64,000 nt of DNA from Paenibacillus radicis (ex Xue et al. 2023). Its GTDB lineage: Bacteria > Bacillota > Bacilli > Paenibacillales > NBRC-103111. Location: NCBI RefSeq assembly GCF_024722015.1, contig NZ_JANQBD010000001.1, positions 248,001 through 312,000 of the forward strand, written 5' to 3'. Numbering within the stretch: the stretch's first letter is position 1; each line of letters opens with the position of its first letter. Positions 17,599 through 26,963 of this stretch are shown here, piece by piece. The notes below the pieces were generated by a model, which was not told the DNA's origin, did not search any database, and saw only the letters and a program-made list of their open reading frames with translations. Position numbers and translations under genes: made by a program.

Positions 17599-17799
17599 CT
17601 ATTCCGTCATCCACGCCGTTAGCTTCATTAATCCTTCTCGATCGCTATGAAAAACACAATCTTTGTGCCAAGCTAATACCACGAAAATCCACGGCACGGC
17701 TCGGGCGACATGAATCTTTTTGGCAATATCTACACCAACAACCAGAGTACCTTCTGTAATTCGCGTAATACGTTGTTTCTGTTTCTGTTTCTGTTTCAT
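17599..17799 (-). pseudogene. IS110-family transposase relic (N-terminal fragment)
   Basis: A 66-residue remnant. TLVVGVDIAKKIHVARA is the first catalytic-aspartate motif of the IS110 DEDD transposases, and DCVFHSDREGLMKL matches the following segment; the rest of the roughly 400-residue enzyme is absent. The N-terminus is a run of Lys-Gln codons from repeated CTGTTT. No ends of an element can be recognised. It sits in the repeat-rich gap between cbiO and the copper genes. Confidence 0.75.
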
Positions 17800-18105
17800 A
17801 CTTCCTATATGCGCCTCTTTTCGTATGTGGGTTTGTTCTTACCGGAACGATTCCCAGTACACTAGAGGTGCATTTTTCATTCGAAGCTCAAACTACTTCA
17901 TTACAGGAATGGCTCCTAATGCGCCAAGCAGCGAATGAGTTTAAGCAAGGACCTGCGGGTACAGCCTAAGACTTAACTTGCTAGTCGAAAAAGGCATAAA
18001 CCTGCGCGTGCCGCGATAATTATTAGAAGAGCTTCATTCGAACTCCTCTCGATGAGGCTGTACTATTGATTATCAGCTTATGCCCAAGGAAAGCAGGTAG
18101 ATAAT
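17800..18105. other. Non-coding stretch before the YtkA/FixH-like gene
   Basis: About 300 bp in which I see no gene. It may contain further decayed insertion-sequence DNA. Confidence 0.35.
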
Positions 18106-18552
18106 ATGATCATAAATCGGGGCAACATGCTCTTCTGCTGTACGGCTGTGCTTGCTGTCATTGCGTTTTTCGGATGGCTGATGACCGGAGCCGGTATAGG
18201 TGCGGCTTCACCTTCTTACAGGCCGACAACAGAGCTTGTGCAGGAAGCTTACACGTTTCAAGTGAGTTTGACCAATTCAACAGAGGCCGTCATGCTGAAG
18301 CCTAATCCGTTCACAGTCACAATTCATAACGCTGATCAACGACCCGCAAGCGGAGCTGCGGTCGACATAACGATTTATATGCCTGATATGTTCTGTGGAA
18401 CCAGTACAGTCAAAGCTAAGGAAATCCAGCCTGGAGTTTATCAGGGGGACGGAATTCCGTTGATGGCTGGGAAATCAGCAGCTGAAGTGAAAGTGCAATT
18501 AGATGGGCGGACGTTTACGGTTGAGCATCCTTTTTTGACGGTACGCCGATAG
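18106..18552 (+). CDS. YtkA/FixH-like membrane-anchored protein
   Basis: A 148-residue protein with one N-terminal membrane helix (about 8-30) and an extracytoplasmic beta-sandwich. FTVTIHNADQRPASGAAVDITIYMPDM and EIQPGVYQGDGIPLMAGK fit the YtkA-like/FixH fold, where the Met-rich edge is often linked to copper handling. The ATG has AAGGAAAGCAGG upstream. It faces the SafE-like and CopA genes; in many bacteria FixH, a SafE-type membrane protein and a copper ATPase cluster for cytochrome oxidase assembly, so a copper-delivery role is inferred. Confidence 0.7.
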   Translation: MIINRGNMLFCCTAVLAVIAFFGWLMTGAGIGAASPSYRPTTELVQEAYTFQVSLTNSTEAVMLKPNPFTVTIHNADQRPASGAAVDITIYMPDMFCGTSTVKAKEIQPGVYQGDGIPLMAGKSAAEVKVQLDGRTFTVEHPFLTVRR

Positions 18553-18575
18553 TCGCTAGGGAACCCCCTGTGGGG

Positions 18576-18639
18576 TTCGACCAACAGCTATGCAATCCCG
18601 CAACGTGCGCCCGGGATTCGCGCGCGCTGGAAATAAAAA
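18576..18639 (+). repeat. Dispersed repeat family C, copy 3
   Basis: Runs from TTCGACCAACAGCTATGCAA to GCGCTGGAAATAAAAA. Just before it GAACCCC-CTGT-GGGGTTC forms a short perfect hairpin (18561-18578) after the YtkA/FixH-like stop codon. Confidence 0.6.
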
Positions 18640-18676
18640 TCATTGAAGTCGCGCTCGTGAATCAACCCTCGCTTCT

Positions 18677-19369
18677 TCACCACAACCACGGATGGATGCT
18701 AAGAATCCAGCTGTTAGCAGCCATCCCGCGCAGCACAGATAGAACGCCAATCCATATGGCCACAGCTTGACCGGCCCAGAGCAGCTTACCGCGCAGAGAT
18801 TTCTTGAATACTCCGGCGAACAAACCGGCAAAATACAGCGCAGGCAGTGTTGCTAGCCCAAACACTGCCATAATCAAGGCTCCGCTCCATGCTCCGCTGC
18901 TGGATGCTGCATTCATCTGCATCGCGTAGGTCATCCCGCAAGGGATGAACCCAAGCAGCACGCCGCTGCCATAGATGGCACTCATTTCTCTGCGGCTTTT
19001 CAGCTTGAGTGATAAGCTTCTGAGAAACGGAATTCTCAGAGGTCCCCAGCTGCCCAAAGGAATTGCGTATTTTCTAAAAACCCAAAGCAAAATAAGTACT
19101 CCGCCTGCAATGCTCGCTATCCCCTGCAGCCCGGCAAGCTTCCCTGCCGTTTCCACGAAGGAGCCCACAGTTCCCATAAGGGCCCCCAGCCCCGTATAGG
19201 TCGTTATTCTGCCCAGATTATATGCAGAAACCGCACGAAACGCACTCGCCTCGGCATTAAGAGCAAAGCCGCTGACCGTTCCTCCACACATACCTATACA
19301 GTGAGGGGCTCCCAGAATACCGGTCAATGCGGCGAGCATAAGACCATCCATATTTACAATAAAGAACAC
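18677..19369 (-). CDS. SafE/TauE-like (UreH-like) membrane protein
   Basis: A 230-residue integral membrane protein with six or so helices. GAPHCIGMCGG near residue 20 and GFIPCGMTYAMQMNAA near 130 are the two internal GxxHCxGMCGG/GxxPCG motifs of the UreH/SafE-like transporter domain. The cysteines are suited to copper or thiol chemistry. The annotated start is GTG overlapping GGAG; an ATG 18 bp downstream is the alternative. It is transcribed in the same direction as and after copA, 77 bp apart. Confidence 0.85.
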   Translation of the reverse strand: MFFIVNMDGLMLAALTGILGAPHCIGMCGGTVSGFALNAEASAFRAVSAYNLGRITTYTGLGALMGTVGSFVETAGKLAGLQGIASIAGGVLILLWVFRKYAIPLGSWGPLRIPFLRSLSLKLKSRREMSAIYGSGVLLGFIPCGMTYAMQMNAASSSGAWSGALIMAVFGLATLPALYFAGLFAGVFKKSLRGKLLWAGQAVAIWIGVLSVLRGMAANSWILSIHPWLW

Positions 19370-19445
19370 TCCTTCAAGTCAGACTTGCTTTCCCCTGCCT
19401 CATTCGCCAGCTTTTTTCATCCATATTCGCAAATTACATAATTTA

Positions 19446-21701
19446 TTAAGAACGACGCAGCCTTAATGCATTGCATAATACGGTTACGGAGCTGAATGCC
19501 ATAGCCGTACAGGCCATCCAGGGAGCAAGATAGCCACTGACCGCAAATGGAATCGCCATCGCATTATAGAGCAGTGAAAATCCGAGATTTTGCCGGATAA
19601 CGCGCATCGTACTGCGGCTGATGTGGATCATTCGGATTAAACCGTTCAAATCGTTTTTTAGCAGTATGACATCTGCCGCCGCCTTGGCAACATCCGTTCC
19701 ACGTGCCACAGCTATACCTATATCCGCAGCAGACAAGGCAGGAGCATCGTTAATGCCATCGCCCACCATGGTTACTTTGCGGCCTTGCTCCTGCAGCTCC
19801 TTAACCAATGCCGCCTTGCCCTCCGGCAGTCGTTCGGCAAACACATGCCGAATTCCGGCTTGTCTTGCTATTGCCTCGGCAGTAGACCGATGATCACCGG
19901 TCACCATCATCACTGTGATTCCAAGCGCATTAAGCTGCTGCACTGCCTTGCGTGATGTTGGCTTAATGATGTCACTCAAAGCAACAGCACCGGCCCAGGC
20001 TCCGTCTATAGCTGCAAACACAACGTTGCAGCCCTGCTGCTCCCATCGCTCGATGCGGTTGAATGCAGGAAGCGGAGGCACACCCTGCTCCAGCAGCCAT
20101 TTGCGTGTTCCCACAAGCACTTCCCGTCCTTCAACGTTAGCACGAATCCCATGCCCTGGGATTGCAGCGAAGCTCCCGCATTCCGGCAGAACCAGCCTTT
20201 GCAGCTTTGCAGCCTCAACGATTGGGTGGGCCAACGGATGCTCGGAATGCTGCTCTGCTGCCGCAAGTGTGCGAAGCAATGATGACTCGGATCCGCGCAC
20301 CGCCATAATTCCGACCAGCTTAGGTAAACCAACGGTTATGGTTCCGGTTTTATCCAGAAGCAGCACATCAGTACGGGGAACTATTTCCAAATGTTTGCCT
20401 TCTTTGAATAAAATGCCCGATTGGGCTGCCCTGCCTGAACCAACCAAAATCGATGTAGGTGTAGCCAATCCAAGTGCGCATGGGCAAGCAATAAGCAGCA
20501 CCGATATTCCCTTCTCCAGCGCCCCTCCAGCTTCACCCGGCTCCAGGAGCAAATACCATATGGCATATGTGACTGATGCCAATGCAATAATAACAGGCAC
20601 AAATACAGCGGAAATACTATCCGCCAATCGTTGAATAGGAGCTTTCGATGTCTGAGCTTCCTCCATTAACCCTATCATCCGCGCCAATGTCGAACTGGCG
20701 CCTACCTCAACTGCCTTCACTTTCAATACACCGTTAGTATTGATAGTTCCACTAACTACACGGGCTCCCGGCTGTTTGTCTACCGGAATACTCTCTCCGC
20801 TGACCATCGCTTCATTAACAGCGGAATGACCCTCAACTACATAACCGTCGGCCGGAATACTTTCACCCGGCCGTACAATAAGAAGGTCCCCGCTGCATAT
20901 CTCAGCGAATGGAACCCGAAACTCTTGGCCTCCCCTCACGACATGTGCCGTTACAGGGCGCAGTGCATACATTTGCTGCAGACTGCCTAATGTTCTTTTG
21001 CGGGCTATCGCTTCCAGCCATTTTCCGAACCAGACAATGGTCATAATCATCACACTGGCATCAAAATACAATGCTGCATGCTGGCTCACCACGCCCGATG
21101 CCTCATGAGCAGCATGACCCATAGTAGGATGAAACATCAGATAATGGCTGTATACATAAGCAGCTGAAGTACCCATTACTACCAGTACGTCCATATTGGC
21201 GCTGCCATTTTTCAAAGCATGAAAAGCTTTTACATAAAAAGGGAGACCGATTATAAACTGCACCGGTGTTGCTATGGCCAATTGAAACCAGGGGTTGACG
21301 ATCAAGTCAGGAACCCATAAGGCCGATGAGAAGTCATGATGTTTAGCCATAGCCCAAATAAAAGGCAGCATTAGTATAAATGAGATCATAAACCTCAAGC
21401 CGGTGCGTCGAATCTCAAACGAATCGTCAGCATCCCGAAGCTCCTGTTTGGCTGTAAAAGAGCTTCGCTTACGAACAGTGAATCCCAGCTGCTCTATTTT
21501 GCTTTCAATTTGCTCCATGCTGGCCTTATCCGGAATAATTGCCACAGAAGCCCGGTGCAGCGCTAAGTTGACATTTATTCGTTCAACACCGTCTATTCTT
21601 CCTACAACCTTTTCTATTCGTGCTGCGCATGTTGCGCATGTCATTCCGGAGATATCCAAAACTAACTGCTGCACCGCCGGTTGTCCACTCAAATGACTCA
21701 C
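19446..21701 (-). CDS. copA: Copper-translocating P1B-type ATPase
   Basis: A 751-residue membrane pump exporting Cu(I). One heavy-metal-associated domain (about 14-78) has GMTCATCAARIE (C22, C25). The membrane CPC motif is in LLIACPCALGLATPT, the phosphorylated aspartate in LLDKTGTITVG, then the HP motif in SEHPLAHPI and the hinge MVGDGINDAPALS. The GTG start has only a poor site; a TTG three codons in (21692) is spaced well from GGAG. With the SafE-like and YtkA/FixH-like neighbours the set resembles copper-handling loci for oxidase assembly, so it could be a CtpA/CcoI-like pump supplying cuproenzymes rather than only detoxification. Confidence 0.94.
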   Translation of the reverse strand: MSHLSGQPAVQQLVLDISGMTCATCAARIEKVVGRIDGVERINVNLALHRASVAIIPDKASMEQIESKIEQLGFTVRKRSSFTAKQELRDADDSFEIRRTGLRFMISFILMLPFIWAMAKHHDFSSALWVPDLIVNPWFQLAIATPVQFIIGLPFYVKAFHALKNGSANMDVLVVMGTSAAYVYSHYLMFHPTMGHAAHEASGVVSQHAALYFDASVMIMTIVWFGKWLEAIARKRTLGSLQQMYALRPVTAHVVRGGQEFRVPFAEICSGDLLIVRPGESIPADGYVVEGHSAVNEAMVSGESIPVDKQPGARVVSGTINTNGVLKVKAVEVGASSTLARMIGLMEEAQTSKAPIQRLADSISAVFVPVIIALASVTYAIWYLLLEPGEAGGALEKGISVLLIACPCALGLATPTSILVGSGRAAQSGILFKEGKHLEIVPRTDVLLLDKTGTITVGLPKLVGIMAVRGSESSLLRTLAAAEQHSEHPLAHPIVEAAKLQRLVLPECGSFAAIPGHGIRANVEGREVLVGTRKWLLEQGVPPLPAFNRIERWEQQGCNVVFAAIDGAWAGAVALSDIIKPTSRKAVQQLNALGITVMMVTGDHRSTAEAIARQAGIRHVFAERLPEGKAALVKELQEQGRKVTMVGDGINDAPALSAADIGIAVARGTDVAKAAADVILLKNDLNGLIRMIHISRSTMRVIRQNLGFSLLYNAMAIPFAVSGYLAPWMACTAMAFSSVTVLCNALRLRRS

Positions 21702-21811
21702 TCCATTTATATATAAAATTGCGATCTACCCACAATTAATATATGGACTGGCTGGAGTATTCATGACCCCCGAAGCAAAATATCAAAGGGCAATTGATCA
21801 ATATTCACCTA

Positions 21812-21825
21812 AGAAAACGTTCTCA
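21812..21825 (+). promoter_or_regulatory. cre-like site upstream of the mannonate dehydratase-like gene
   Basis: AGAAAACGTTCTCA matches TGWAANCGNTNWCA at all but the first base. It lies close to the expected -35 region, with TACAAT about 35 bp downstream as a possible -10. Confidence 0.5.
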
Positions 21826-21918
21826 AATAACCTCTACCGTGGTACAATCGACATGTTGTTCACCCAAGTACAGGTATGAAAATTAGGCTTTCCTTACAGA
21901 AACGGAGGAGATTCACCC

Positions 21919-22881
21919 TTGAAGGTATCAGTTACACTCACCCGAACCGATGTATCGGACAGCCACCTGAGGCTGCTAACGCAAATTGGTGTCGACTGCA
22001 TTGACTTTGGAAATGGATCCTCATTTGCAGGAGTTAAGGAACAGGGCTACCCTGATTTGGACGAGCTTATTAAGCTCAAGAAACGAATTCAATCTTGGGG
22101 AATGGACATCAATCGAGTAACGTTACCGGATATATCGAGTCGCTTTGTGGAACAATTGGAGGGCTCCGAACAAGAGCTCAAGCATTCAGTAGTCGCTATG
22201 AAAGTATTTGGCGAAGCCGGAATTCCTATGGTACGACAAAGAATTCAAGGTGATAACCGGTTTGATAAAAATGTAATGTACAGTGCCAAACAACGTGGGG
22301 GCTTGACTGCACGCGGCGAGAATTGGGCCAACATTATGACTGGACTTCCCACCAAAGAAGAGCAGGAACACTGGTGGTCCCGCTTTTGTGATGTTTATTC
22401 GCAGTTGGTACCGGCCGCAGAGGAGCATAAGCTGCTGCTGGCCATGCACCCTACAGATACGCCGCTTCCGGGAATGCCTTACAGCAGCCTTGGCTTCCAC
22501 CGGATCATTGATGCTTTTCCAAGTAAAAGGGTCGGCTACGTATACTGTGTAGGAACAAGGGGCGAGGCTGGAGGATCTTCGCTTGTGTTGGACGAGATCC
22601 AAAATTACGGACGCAAGGGCCGAATCTTTTCTGTACACTTGCGTAATGTCAGGGGGAGCCTGGCGACTGCCTATGGCTTTGAAGAAGCGCTTCTGGATGA
22701 CGGCGATATGAATATGTTCAGAATCGTACTGGCATTAAATAAAATAGGGTTTAGCGGTTGTTTGAATGCAGACCATATGCCTCAATTAGAGGGCGATGAC
22801 AACAATCACCTGTTGGCGTGGACTTATTCCGTAGGCTACATAAAAGCACTGCTCGCTGCATTAGCGGAATTTAACGGTTAG
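21919..22881 (+). CDS. Mannonate dehydratase-like protein (UxuA family)
   Basis: A 320-residue TIM-barrel protein. UxuA converts D-mannonate to 2-keto-3-deoxygluconate. HPTDTPLPGMPYSSLG (about 175-190), YCVGTRGEAGG, FSVHLRNVRGS and LNADHMPQLEGD resemble the metal-binding motifs of UxuA (His, Cys, His and Asp ligands). It is shorter than the roughly 350-360 residues of classical UxuA and diverges in the N-terminal half, so substrate specificity may differ. The start is TTG behind GGAGGAG. An HpcH-type aldolase follows 108 bp downstream, consistent with dehydration then retro-aldol cleavage of the sugar acid. Confidence 0.8.
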   Translation: MKVSVTLTRTDVSDSHLRLLTQIGVDCIDFGNGSSFAGVKEQGYPDLDELIKLKKRIQSWGMDINRVTLPDISSRFVEQLEGSEQELKHSVVAMKVFGEAGIPMVRQRIQGDNRFDKNVMYSAKQRGGLTARGENWANIMTGLPTKEEQEHWWSRFCDVYSQLVPAAEEHKLLLAMHPTDTPLPGMPYSSLGFHRIIDAFPSKRVGYVYCVGTRGEAGGSSLVLDEIQNYGRKGRIFSVHLRNVRGSLATAYGFEEALLDDGDMNMFRIVLALNKIGFSGCLNADHMPQLEGDDNNHLLAWTYSVGYIKALLAALAEFNG

Positions 22882-22989
22882 TTGCGGCCGACATTACTCC
22901 AAGAATCGTAAGCGTATTCAAGCTTTTCGATGTATCGGCTATCAAGTATATAATTTTACAACTTTAATATTGAGGAGAGACAACAAGCT

Positions 22990-23736
22990 ATGAGTAACCC
23001 AATCAAACAAATGATGAAAGAAGGCAAATCTGCACTTGGCTGCTTTGTCGGCATTTATTCTCCGGCTCTGGCAGAAATCTTAGGCCATTCCGGCTTCGAC
23101 TTCGTGCTAATTGATAATGAGCATGGTTCATTCAGCTGGTCGGAAGTAGAGGAAATGATTCGTGCCTGTGAAGTATCAGGCGTAACTCCAATTGTGCGTG
23201 TGGTCAGCTCTGCACCTTCGGAAATACTCAAAGCTCTAGACCGTGGAGCCAAAGGCGTTCATGTGCCGCAAATTAACACAGGAGAGGAAGCTCGCGCTGT
23301 GGTCGCAGCTGCCAAATTCCCCCCGCTCGGCAACCGGGGTGCCGCTTACTCCGTACGTGCCGCGCAATACGGTATAAGGAAAGGCAGCAGCTATTTGCAG
23401 CAGAGCAACGATGATGTCCTCGTCTGCGTTCATATTGAAACTCCGCAAGCTGTCGAGCACATCGATGATATTATGCAAAGCGGCATTGATCTCGCCTTTG
23501 TCGGACCTACCGACTTGTCTGTCAGCGTCGGATATCCGGACCAGCAAAATCATCCCGAGCTCAAAGCAATGCATGATAAGGTCCTTGCCGCCGGGCGTAA
23601 ATATGGAATTCCCGTAGGTATTCTTGCTCCAGACCGGGCCATGCTGGAGCAGCATAGAGCATGGGGCGCCGATTATATCGGATTGAACCTGACCTCGATG
23701 CTGTACAGTACGTTCACCTCGTTTACTAACCGCTGA
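22990..23736 (+). CDS. HpcH/HpaI-family 2-oxo acid aldolase
   Basis: A class II metal-dependent aldolase of 248 residues that cleaves 2-keto-3-deoxy sugar acids or 4-hydroxy-2-oxo acids to pyruvate and an aldehyde. FDFVLIDNEHGSFSW (His-Gly base), PIVRVVSSAP, GVHVPQINTGEEARA, CVHIETPQAVEHID (metal-binding Glu) and AFVGPTDLSVSVGYP (metal-binding Asp) are all present. The gene has GAGGAGAG upstream and ends in a bidirectional terminator. Its partner is probably the dehydratase upstream. Confidence 0.93.
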   Translation: MSNPIKQMMKEGKSALGCFVGIYSPALAEILGHSGFDFVLIDNEHGSFSWSEVEEMIRACEVSGVTPIVRVVSSAPSEILKALDRGAKGVHVPQINTGEEARAVVAAAKFPPLGNRGAAYSVRAAQYGIRKGSSYLQQSNDDVLVCVHIETPQAVEHIDDIMQSGIDLAFVGPTDLSVSVGYPDQQNHPELKAMHDKVLAAGRKYGIPVGILAPDRAMLEQHRAWGADYIGLNLTSMLYSTFTSFTNR

Positions 23737-23742
23737 TACTAA

Positions 23743-23794
23743 AAACCGCCTTATAGATCGGCTGTCGAATAAGCTGATCGTAAGGCGGTTTTAT
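23743..23794. terminator. Bidirectional terminator
   Basis: AAACCGCCTTA (23743-23753) pairs with TAAGGCGGTTT (23781-23791), with A and T runs on the two sides. It separates the aldolase from the convergent HD-GYP gene. Confidence 0.85.
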
Positions 23795-23798
23795 ACTT

Positions 23799-24866
23799 TC
23801 AGTATGTTTTTTGCAGCGCAGCCATCCTTAGATCGGATCCCACTAACTGTTCTGCAGGTATCATCTCTTCGCGCACCAGAACCTTCAAGAGAGCATCGGC
23901 CACCTGCGGATCAAACTGCGTACCGCTGTGTCTCCGCAGCTCTTCAGCCGCTGTTTCAATTGAAAGCTTCTGCCGATAGGAACGATTCGTTGTCATAGCA
24001 TCGAAGGCGTCGCTCGCCGCCAAAATCCGTGCTCCGAGTGGAATTTCCTCCCCCTTCAAACCTAACGGGTAGCCTCGGCCGTCCATACGCTCATGATGAT
24101 GCCGGATCATTTCAGAGGCTCCAAGCTCCTGCAGTCGCTTGATATCCTTTATAATTTGATAGCCATCCTCCGCATGACGCTTCATAATTTCGAACTCTTC
24201 ATCCGTAAGTCTGCTCTCCTTTTGCAAAATGCCTTCAGGCGTCCCGATCTTGCCGATATCATGTATCAATCCAGCGAGATGTACAGCTTCTATCTCCCGC
24301 TTCGATAACCCCAACTCTGTAGCGATTTTCTGCGCATAGCCGGCTACATTTTTGGAATGAAACGAGGTGTAGGGATCGCGAGCATCAATCGTTTTCGAAA
24401 AGGATAAAATCGTATTCATAAACAATTCTTCATATTCAGCTTTTTGCCGGAAGTTACGCCGAGAAACAATGACAACCCGATGCATTAACAAAGCTACTAC
24501 CAGCATGCCTCCCGCACCTGCCAATGCAATCCAGCCGGTTTCCGTGAAATAGAGCCACAAAGTAACCACTGCAGCAGCAAAAGTCCCTACCAAATATACA
24601 TTCAATACAAATAATGCAAAAATAATGACCGGCACAGCATAAATCCCTAACAGTGCAGGGTGGTAGTGGGTAGCATTCAACCAAATAGCCGTAACTAGAC
24701 TGATTCCCATAAGAATCCAGAGCCCAACTATTGTGCGCTTGTTCAATTGTACCGGGCAGAAATGCACGCTGTTCTTAAGCAAACTGCCCATCCTCAAAAC
24801 ATCCGATCCACTTTCCTGAAGCCCAAGACTTCCTTTTGAGGTCACGTGTTCATAATCTGTTTTCAA
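23799..24866 (-). CDS. Membrane HD-GYP domain phosphodiesterase
   Basis: A 355-residue protein with three or four membrane helices (about 45-145) and a cytoplasmic HD-GYP domain (about 155-330). AGLIHDIGKIGTPEGIL carries the HD pair, MIRHHHERMDGRGYPLGLKG carries the histidines and the Gly-Arg-Gly-Tyr-Pro variant of GYP, and ASDAFDAMTTNRSYR follows. These domains hydrolyse cyclic di-GMP or related dinucleotides. The helices have no known sensor fold. It is monocistronic. Confidence 0.9.
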   Translation of the reverse strand: MKTDYEHVTSKGSLGLQESGSDVLRMGSLLKNSVHFCPVQLNKRTIVGLWILMGISLVTAIWLNATHYHPALLGIYAVPVIIFALFVLNVYLVGTFAAAVVTLWLYFTETGWIALAGAGGMLVVALLMHRVVIVSRRNFRQKAEYEELFMNTILSFSKTIDARDPYTSFHSKNVAGYAQKIATELGLSKREIEAVHLAGLIHDIGKIGTPEGILQKESRLTDEEFEIMKRHAEDGYQIIKDIKRLQELGASEMIRHHHERMDGRGYPLGLKGEEIPLGARILAASDAFDAMTTNRSYRQKLSIETAAEELRRHSGTQFDPQVADALLKVLVREEMIPAEQLVGSDLRMAALQKTY

Positions 24867-25019
24867 TCCTATCCGCCTCCTGTACCTGAAAATATTCTAG
24901 GTAAATCGACCTATTTGTATGTTCAGAGTACACCTGCCCGAATAGCTTGTCAACTTATACCATTTGTACTTTTAGTAAAGAAGCTGTGCTTTGTCCCTTA
25001 TCTTGATATGACTAATCGC

Positions 25020-26066
25020 TCAAGCAAAAGCTACTGTATTTCCAGGCTGGAAACCGGCCCTCAGTCGAATATGCTCATAGGGCTGCTGAGGGTTGGCAAT
25101 ACGCCACAACATCCGGTCAGCCGCCCGATAGCCTGTCTCCCGAATAAGCAGCGACGGCCTGTCCACCAGTGGAAGCATAGCCGAAGGCTCATTTAGAAAT
25201 CCAATGAACGAGCATTCCCGGGGAATCTCCACTAGAGACTTCAATCGGTAATAGATTGGGGTCACATCTTCATCAATTCCACAAATAACTGCTGTTGGTT
25301 CTGCCTTTTTGAATCTTTGCTCCACCAAGTCCAGCCACTGCTCGTCATTGCGGCGCTCTTCAACAACATGCTGCTCCGGTCGAATGTCTCCACCACACTC
25401 TTTCATAGCTTCCACAAACGCCTGCCAGCGTAAAATAAATCCCCTCTGCGAGCTTATGTCCCCTACGTACATAATGTTGCGATGTCCTTTGCGATGCAAT
25501 GTCCGTACGCATACATACATCGCTTCGTACACATCCCATACCACGCTGTCCACCTTCGCTTCCGGCGGCGGGAAATTCAACAATATTCGTGGAGCATCCA
25601 GCTGCAAAAGCCGCTCCTCGAACCAATCCGGTGTGACGCGGGGCGCAATAAAGATGCCATCTGCATACAGAATCGATTGCTCCTCTACCCACTCCTCGAA
25701 CCGTGCAGGCTGCAAGCTTTGCGGTAAAACCAACGGAGTGATACGGTGTCCATATTCTGCAAAACGCTCATGAAGCCCCTGCATCAAGAGCCGGTGAAAG
25801 CCGAGCGACTGCTCGCTTTGTACAAGCACAAACCGCCGTTGGAACACCGGATAAGGAGGGATACGATCTTGTTCCAGCTGCCGCAGCTGCTCTTTGGTTC
25901 GATAGCCCTTTTCATTGGCTTTTTGCCAAATCAATTGCCTCGTTTCCTCAGACATGCCTGGATGCCCCCGAAGTGCCTTGGATATCGTTTGAATCGTGAC
26001 GCCAAGCTCGTTGGCAAGATCCTTTAGCGTGACACTTTTTTTTCTCGACAAGGCTTCTTCCCTCAC
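25020..26066 (-). CDS. LacI-family transcriptional regulator
   Basis: A 348-residue repressor. The N-terminal helix-turn-helix contains VTLKDLANELGVTIQTISKALRG and the hinge region QLIWQKANEKGYR. The periplasmic-binding-protein-like domain (about 70-340) binds a sugar effector. The GTG start is followed by a TTG at 26051 that lies better behind GAGGGAAGAAG; either is possible. The target is unknown; the nearby mannonate dehydratase and FAD oxidoreductase genes are candidates by position only. Confidence 0.92.
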   Translation of the reverse strand: MREEALSRKKSVTLKDLANELGVTIQTISKALRGHPGMSEETRQLIWQKANEKGYRTKEQLRQLEQDRIPPYPVFQRRFVLVQSEQSLGFHRLLMQGLHERFAEYGHRITPLVLPQSLQPARFEEWVEEQSILYADGIFIAPRVTPDWFEERLLQLDAPRILLNFPPPEAKVDSVVWDVYEAMYVCVRTLHRKGHRNIMYVGDISSQRGFILRWQAFVEAMKECGGDIRPEQHVVEERRNDEQWLDLVEQRFKKAEPTAVICGIDEDVTPIYYRLKSLVEIPRECSFIGFLNEPSAMLPLVDRPSLLIRETGYRAADRMLWRIANPQQPYEHIRLRAGFQPGNTVAFA

Positions 26067-26109
26067 CTTCCAAGATTTTCACTTCCAAATCTCTGTTCCA
26101 TAGACAACC

Positions 26110-26532
26110 TCAAGGTCTGTTACCTTTAAAAAATCGTGACTTGCGGATTTGGAAAAATAAAAACAAAACAACAATCGCACCAAATGAATCGATTCCAACA
26201 TCAGTTATTGCAGGAGTCCGTCCTGGTGTAAAAATTTGATGAAATTCATCTGTCGCGCCATATAGAGTGGTTAAAACCCAGGCTATTGCTAGCGCTCGCT
26301 TTCTTTTTTGGTTCGCAAGGAAAAGAAAGAGGGCAAGCAAACCAAACAAGCTAACATGCGCCATTTTTCTAATTATAAAATCAAGAATGTTTACAATTGC
26401 TGGTGGAGCACTTGTTAAATTTTTTACTATCCATGACGTATTTTCGCTTGTAGCTGCAGGAGATGCAGTGATACAAAAAATCATGACGCACCAGGCTAGT
26501 GCAATTATCCACCACATCGAGCTTTTTGACAT
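26110..26532 (-). CDS. VanZ-like membrane protein
   Basis: A 140-residue protein with four predicted membrane helices. KMAHVSLFGLLALFLFL and GATDEFHQIFTPGRTPAITDVGIDSFGA carry the conserved His, Asp-Glu-His-Gln and Arg-x3-Asp motifs of VanZ family proteins. The family's general function is unclear outside teicoplanin resistance. It lies 43 bp upstream of the LacI gene in the same direction. Confidence 0.88.
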   Translation of the reverse strand: MSKSSMWWIIALAWCVMIFCITASPAATSENTSWIVKNLTSAPPAIVNILDFIIRKMAHVSLFGLLALFLFLANQKRKRALAIAWVLTTLYGATDEFHQIFTPGRTPAITDVGIDSFGAIVVLFLFFQIRKSRFFKGNRP

Positions 26533-26736
26533 ATAAATTCACCTCGAAGTTGAGTGTATCTTAAATATGATGTTTTTGTAAAATCGTACTTCGTTGTTGA
26601 TTTATTTTACAGATTAGCTTGTAACTATTGTAGCTTTTCCCCAATATCATTCATATTACGACAACTGTTTTCGAGCACCTTCTTACTTGCTATCTGTTAA
26701 TCTATGGTTAATTTGAAAGAAGAGGAGTGTTCGTAT

Positions 26737-26940
26737 ATGAAAAGTTATGAACAATTACATATAGAAATTAATAGGGTCCAAGATGAAATCTCATTCCTGT
26801 ATAAAAAACATGATGCATTAAAAAAGGAACTTCAAGATGTTTGTCCGCATGAAAACAAGCTCTCAGTTAACTCAATAGATTATTCGTCAGTGCCCCAGCA
26901 TGTAGATTATTGTATGGATTGCAGGAAGTTTTATATTTGA
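26737..26940 (+). CDS. Small zinc-ribbon-like coiled-coil protein
   Basis: A 67-residue protein, unrecognised. An N-terminal helix with coiled-coil character (EINRVQDEISFLYKKHDALKKEL) is followed by CPHE and CMDCRKFY, four potential metal ligands. The ATG is placed well behind GAAGAGGAG. Its stop codon lies about 25 bp before repeat A1, whose first hairpin could terminate it. Confidence 0.6.
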   Translation: MKSYEQLHIEINRVQDEISFLYKKHDALKKELQDVCPHENKLSVNSIDYSSVPQHVDYCMDCRKFYI

Positions 26941-26963
26941 TTTGTTGTACTTCATCCACGGAA

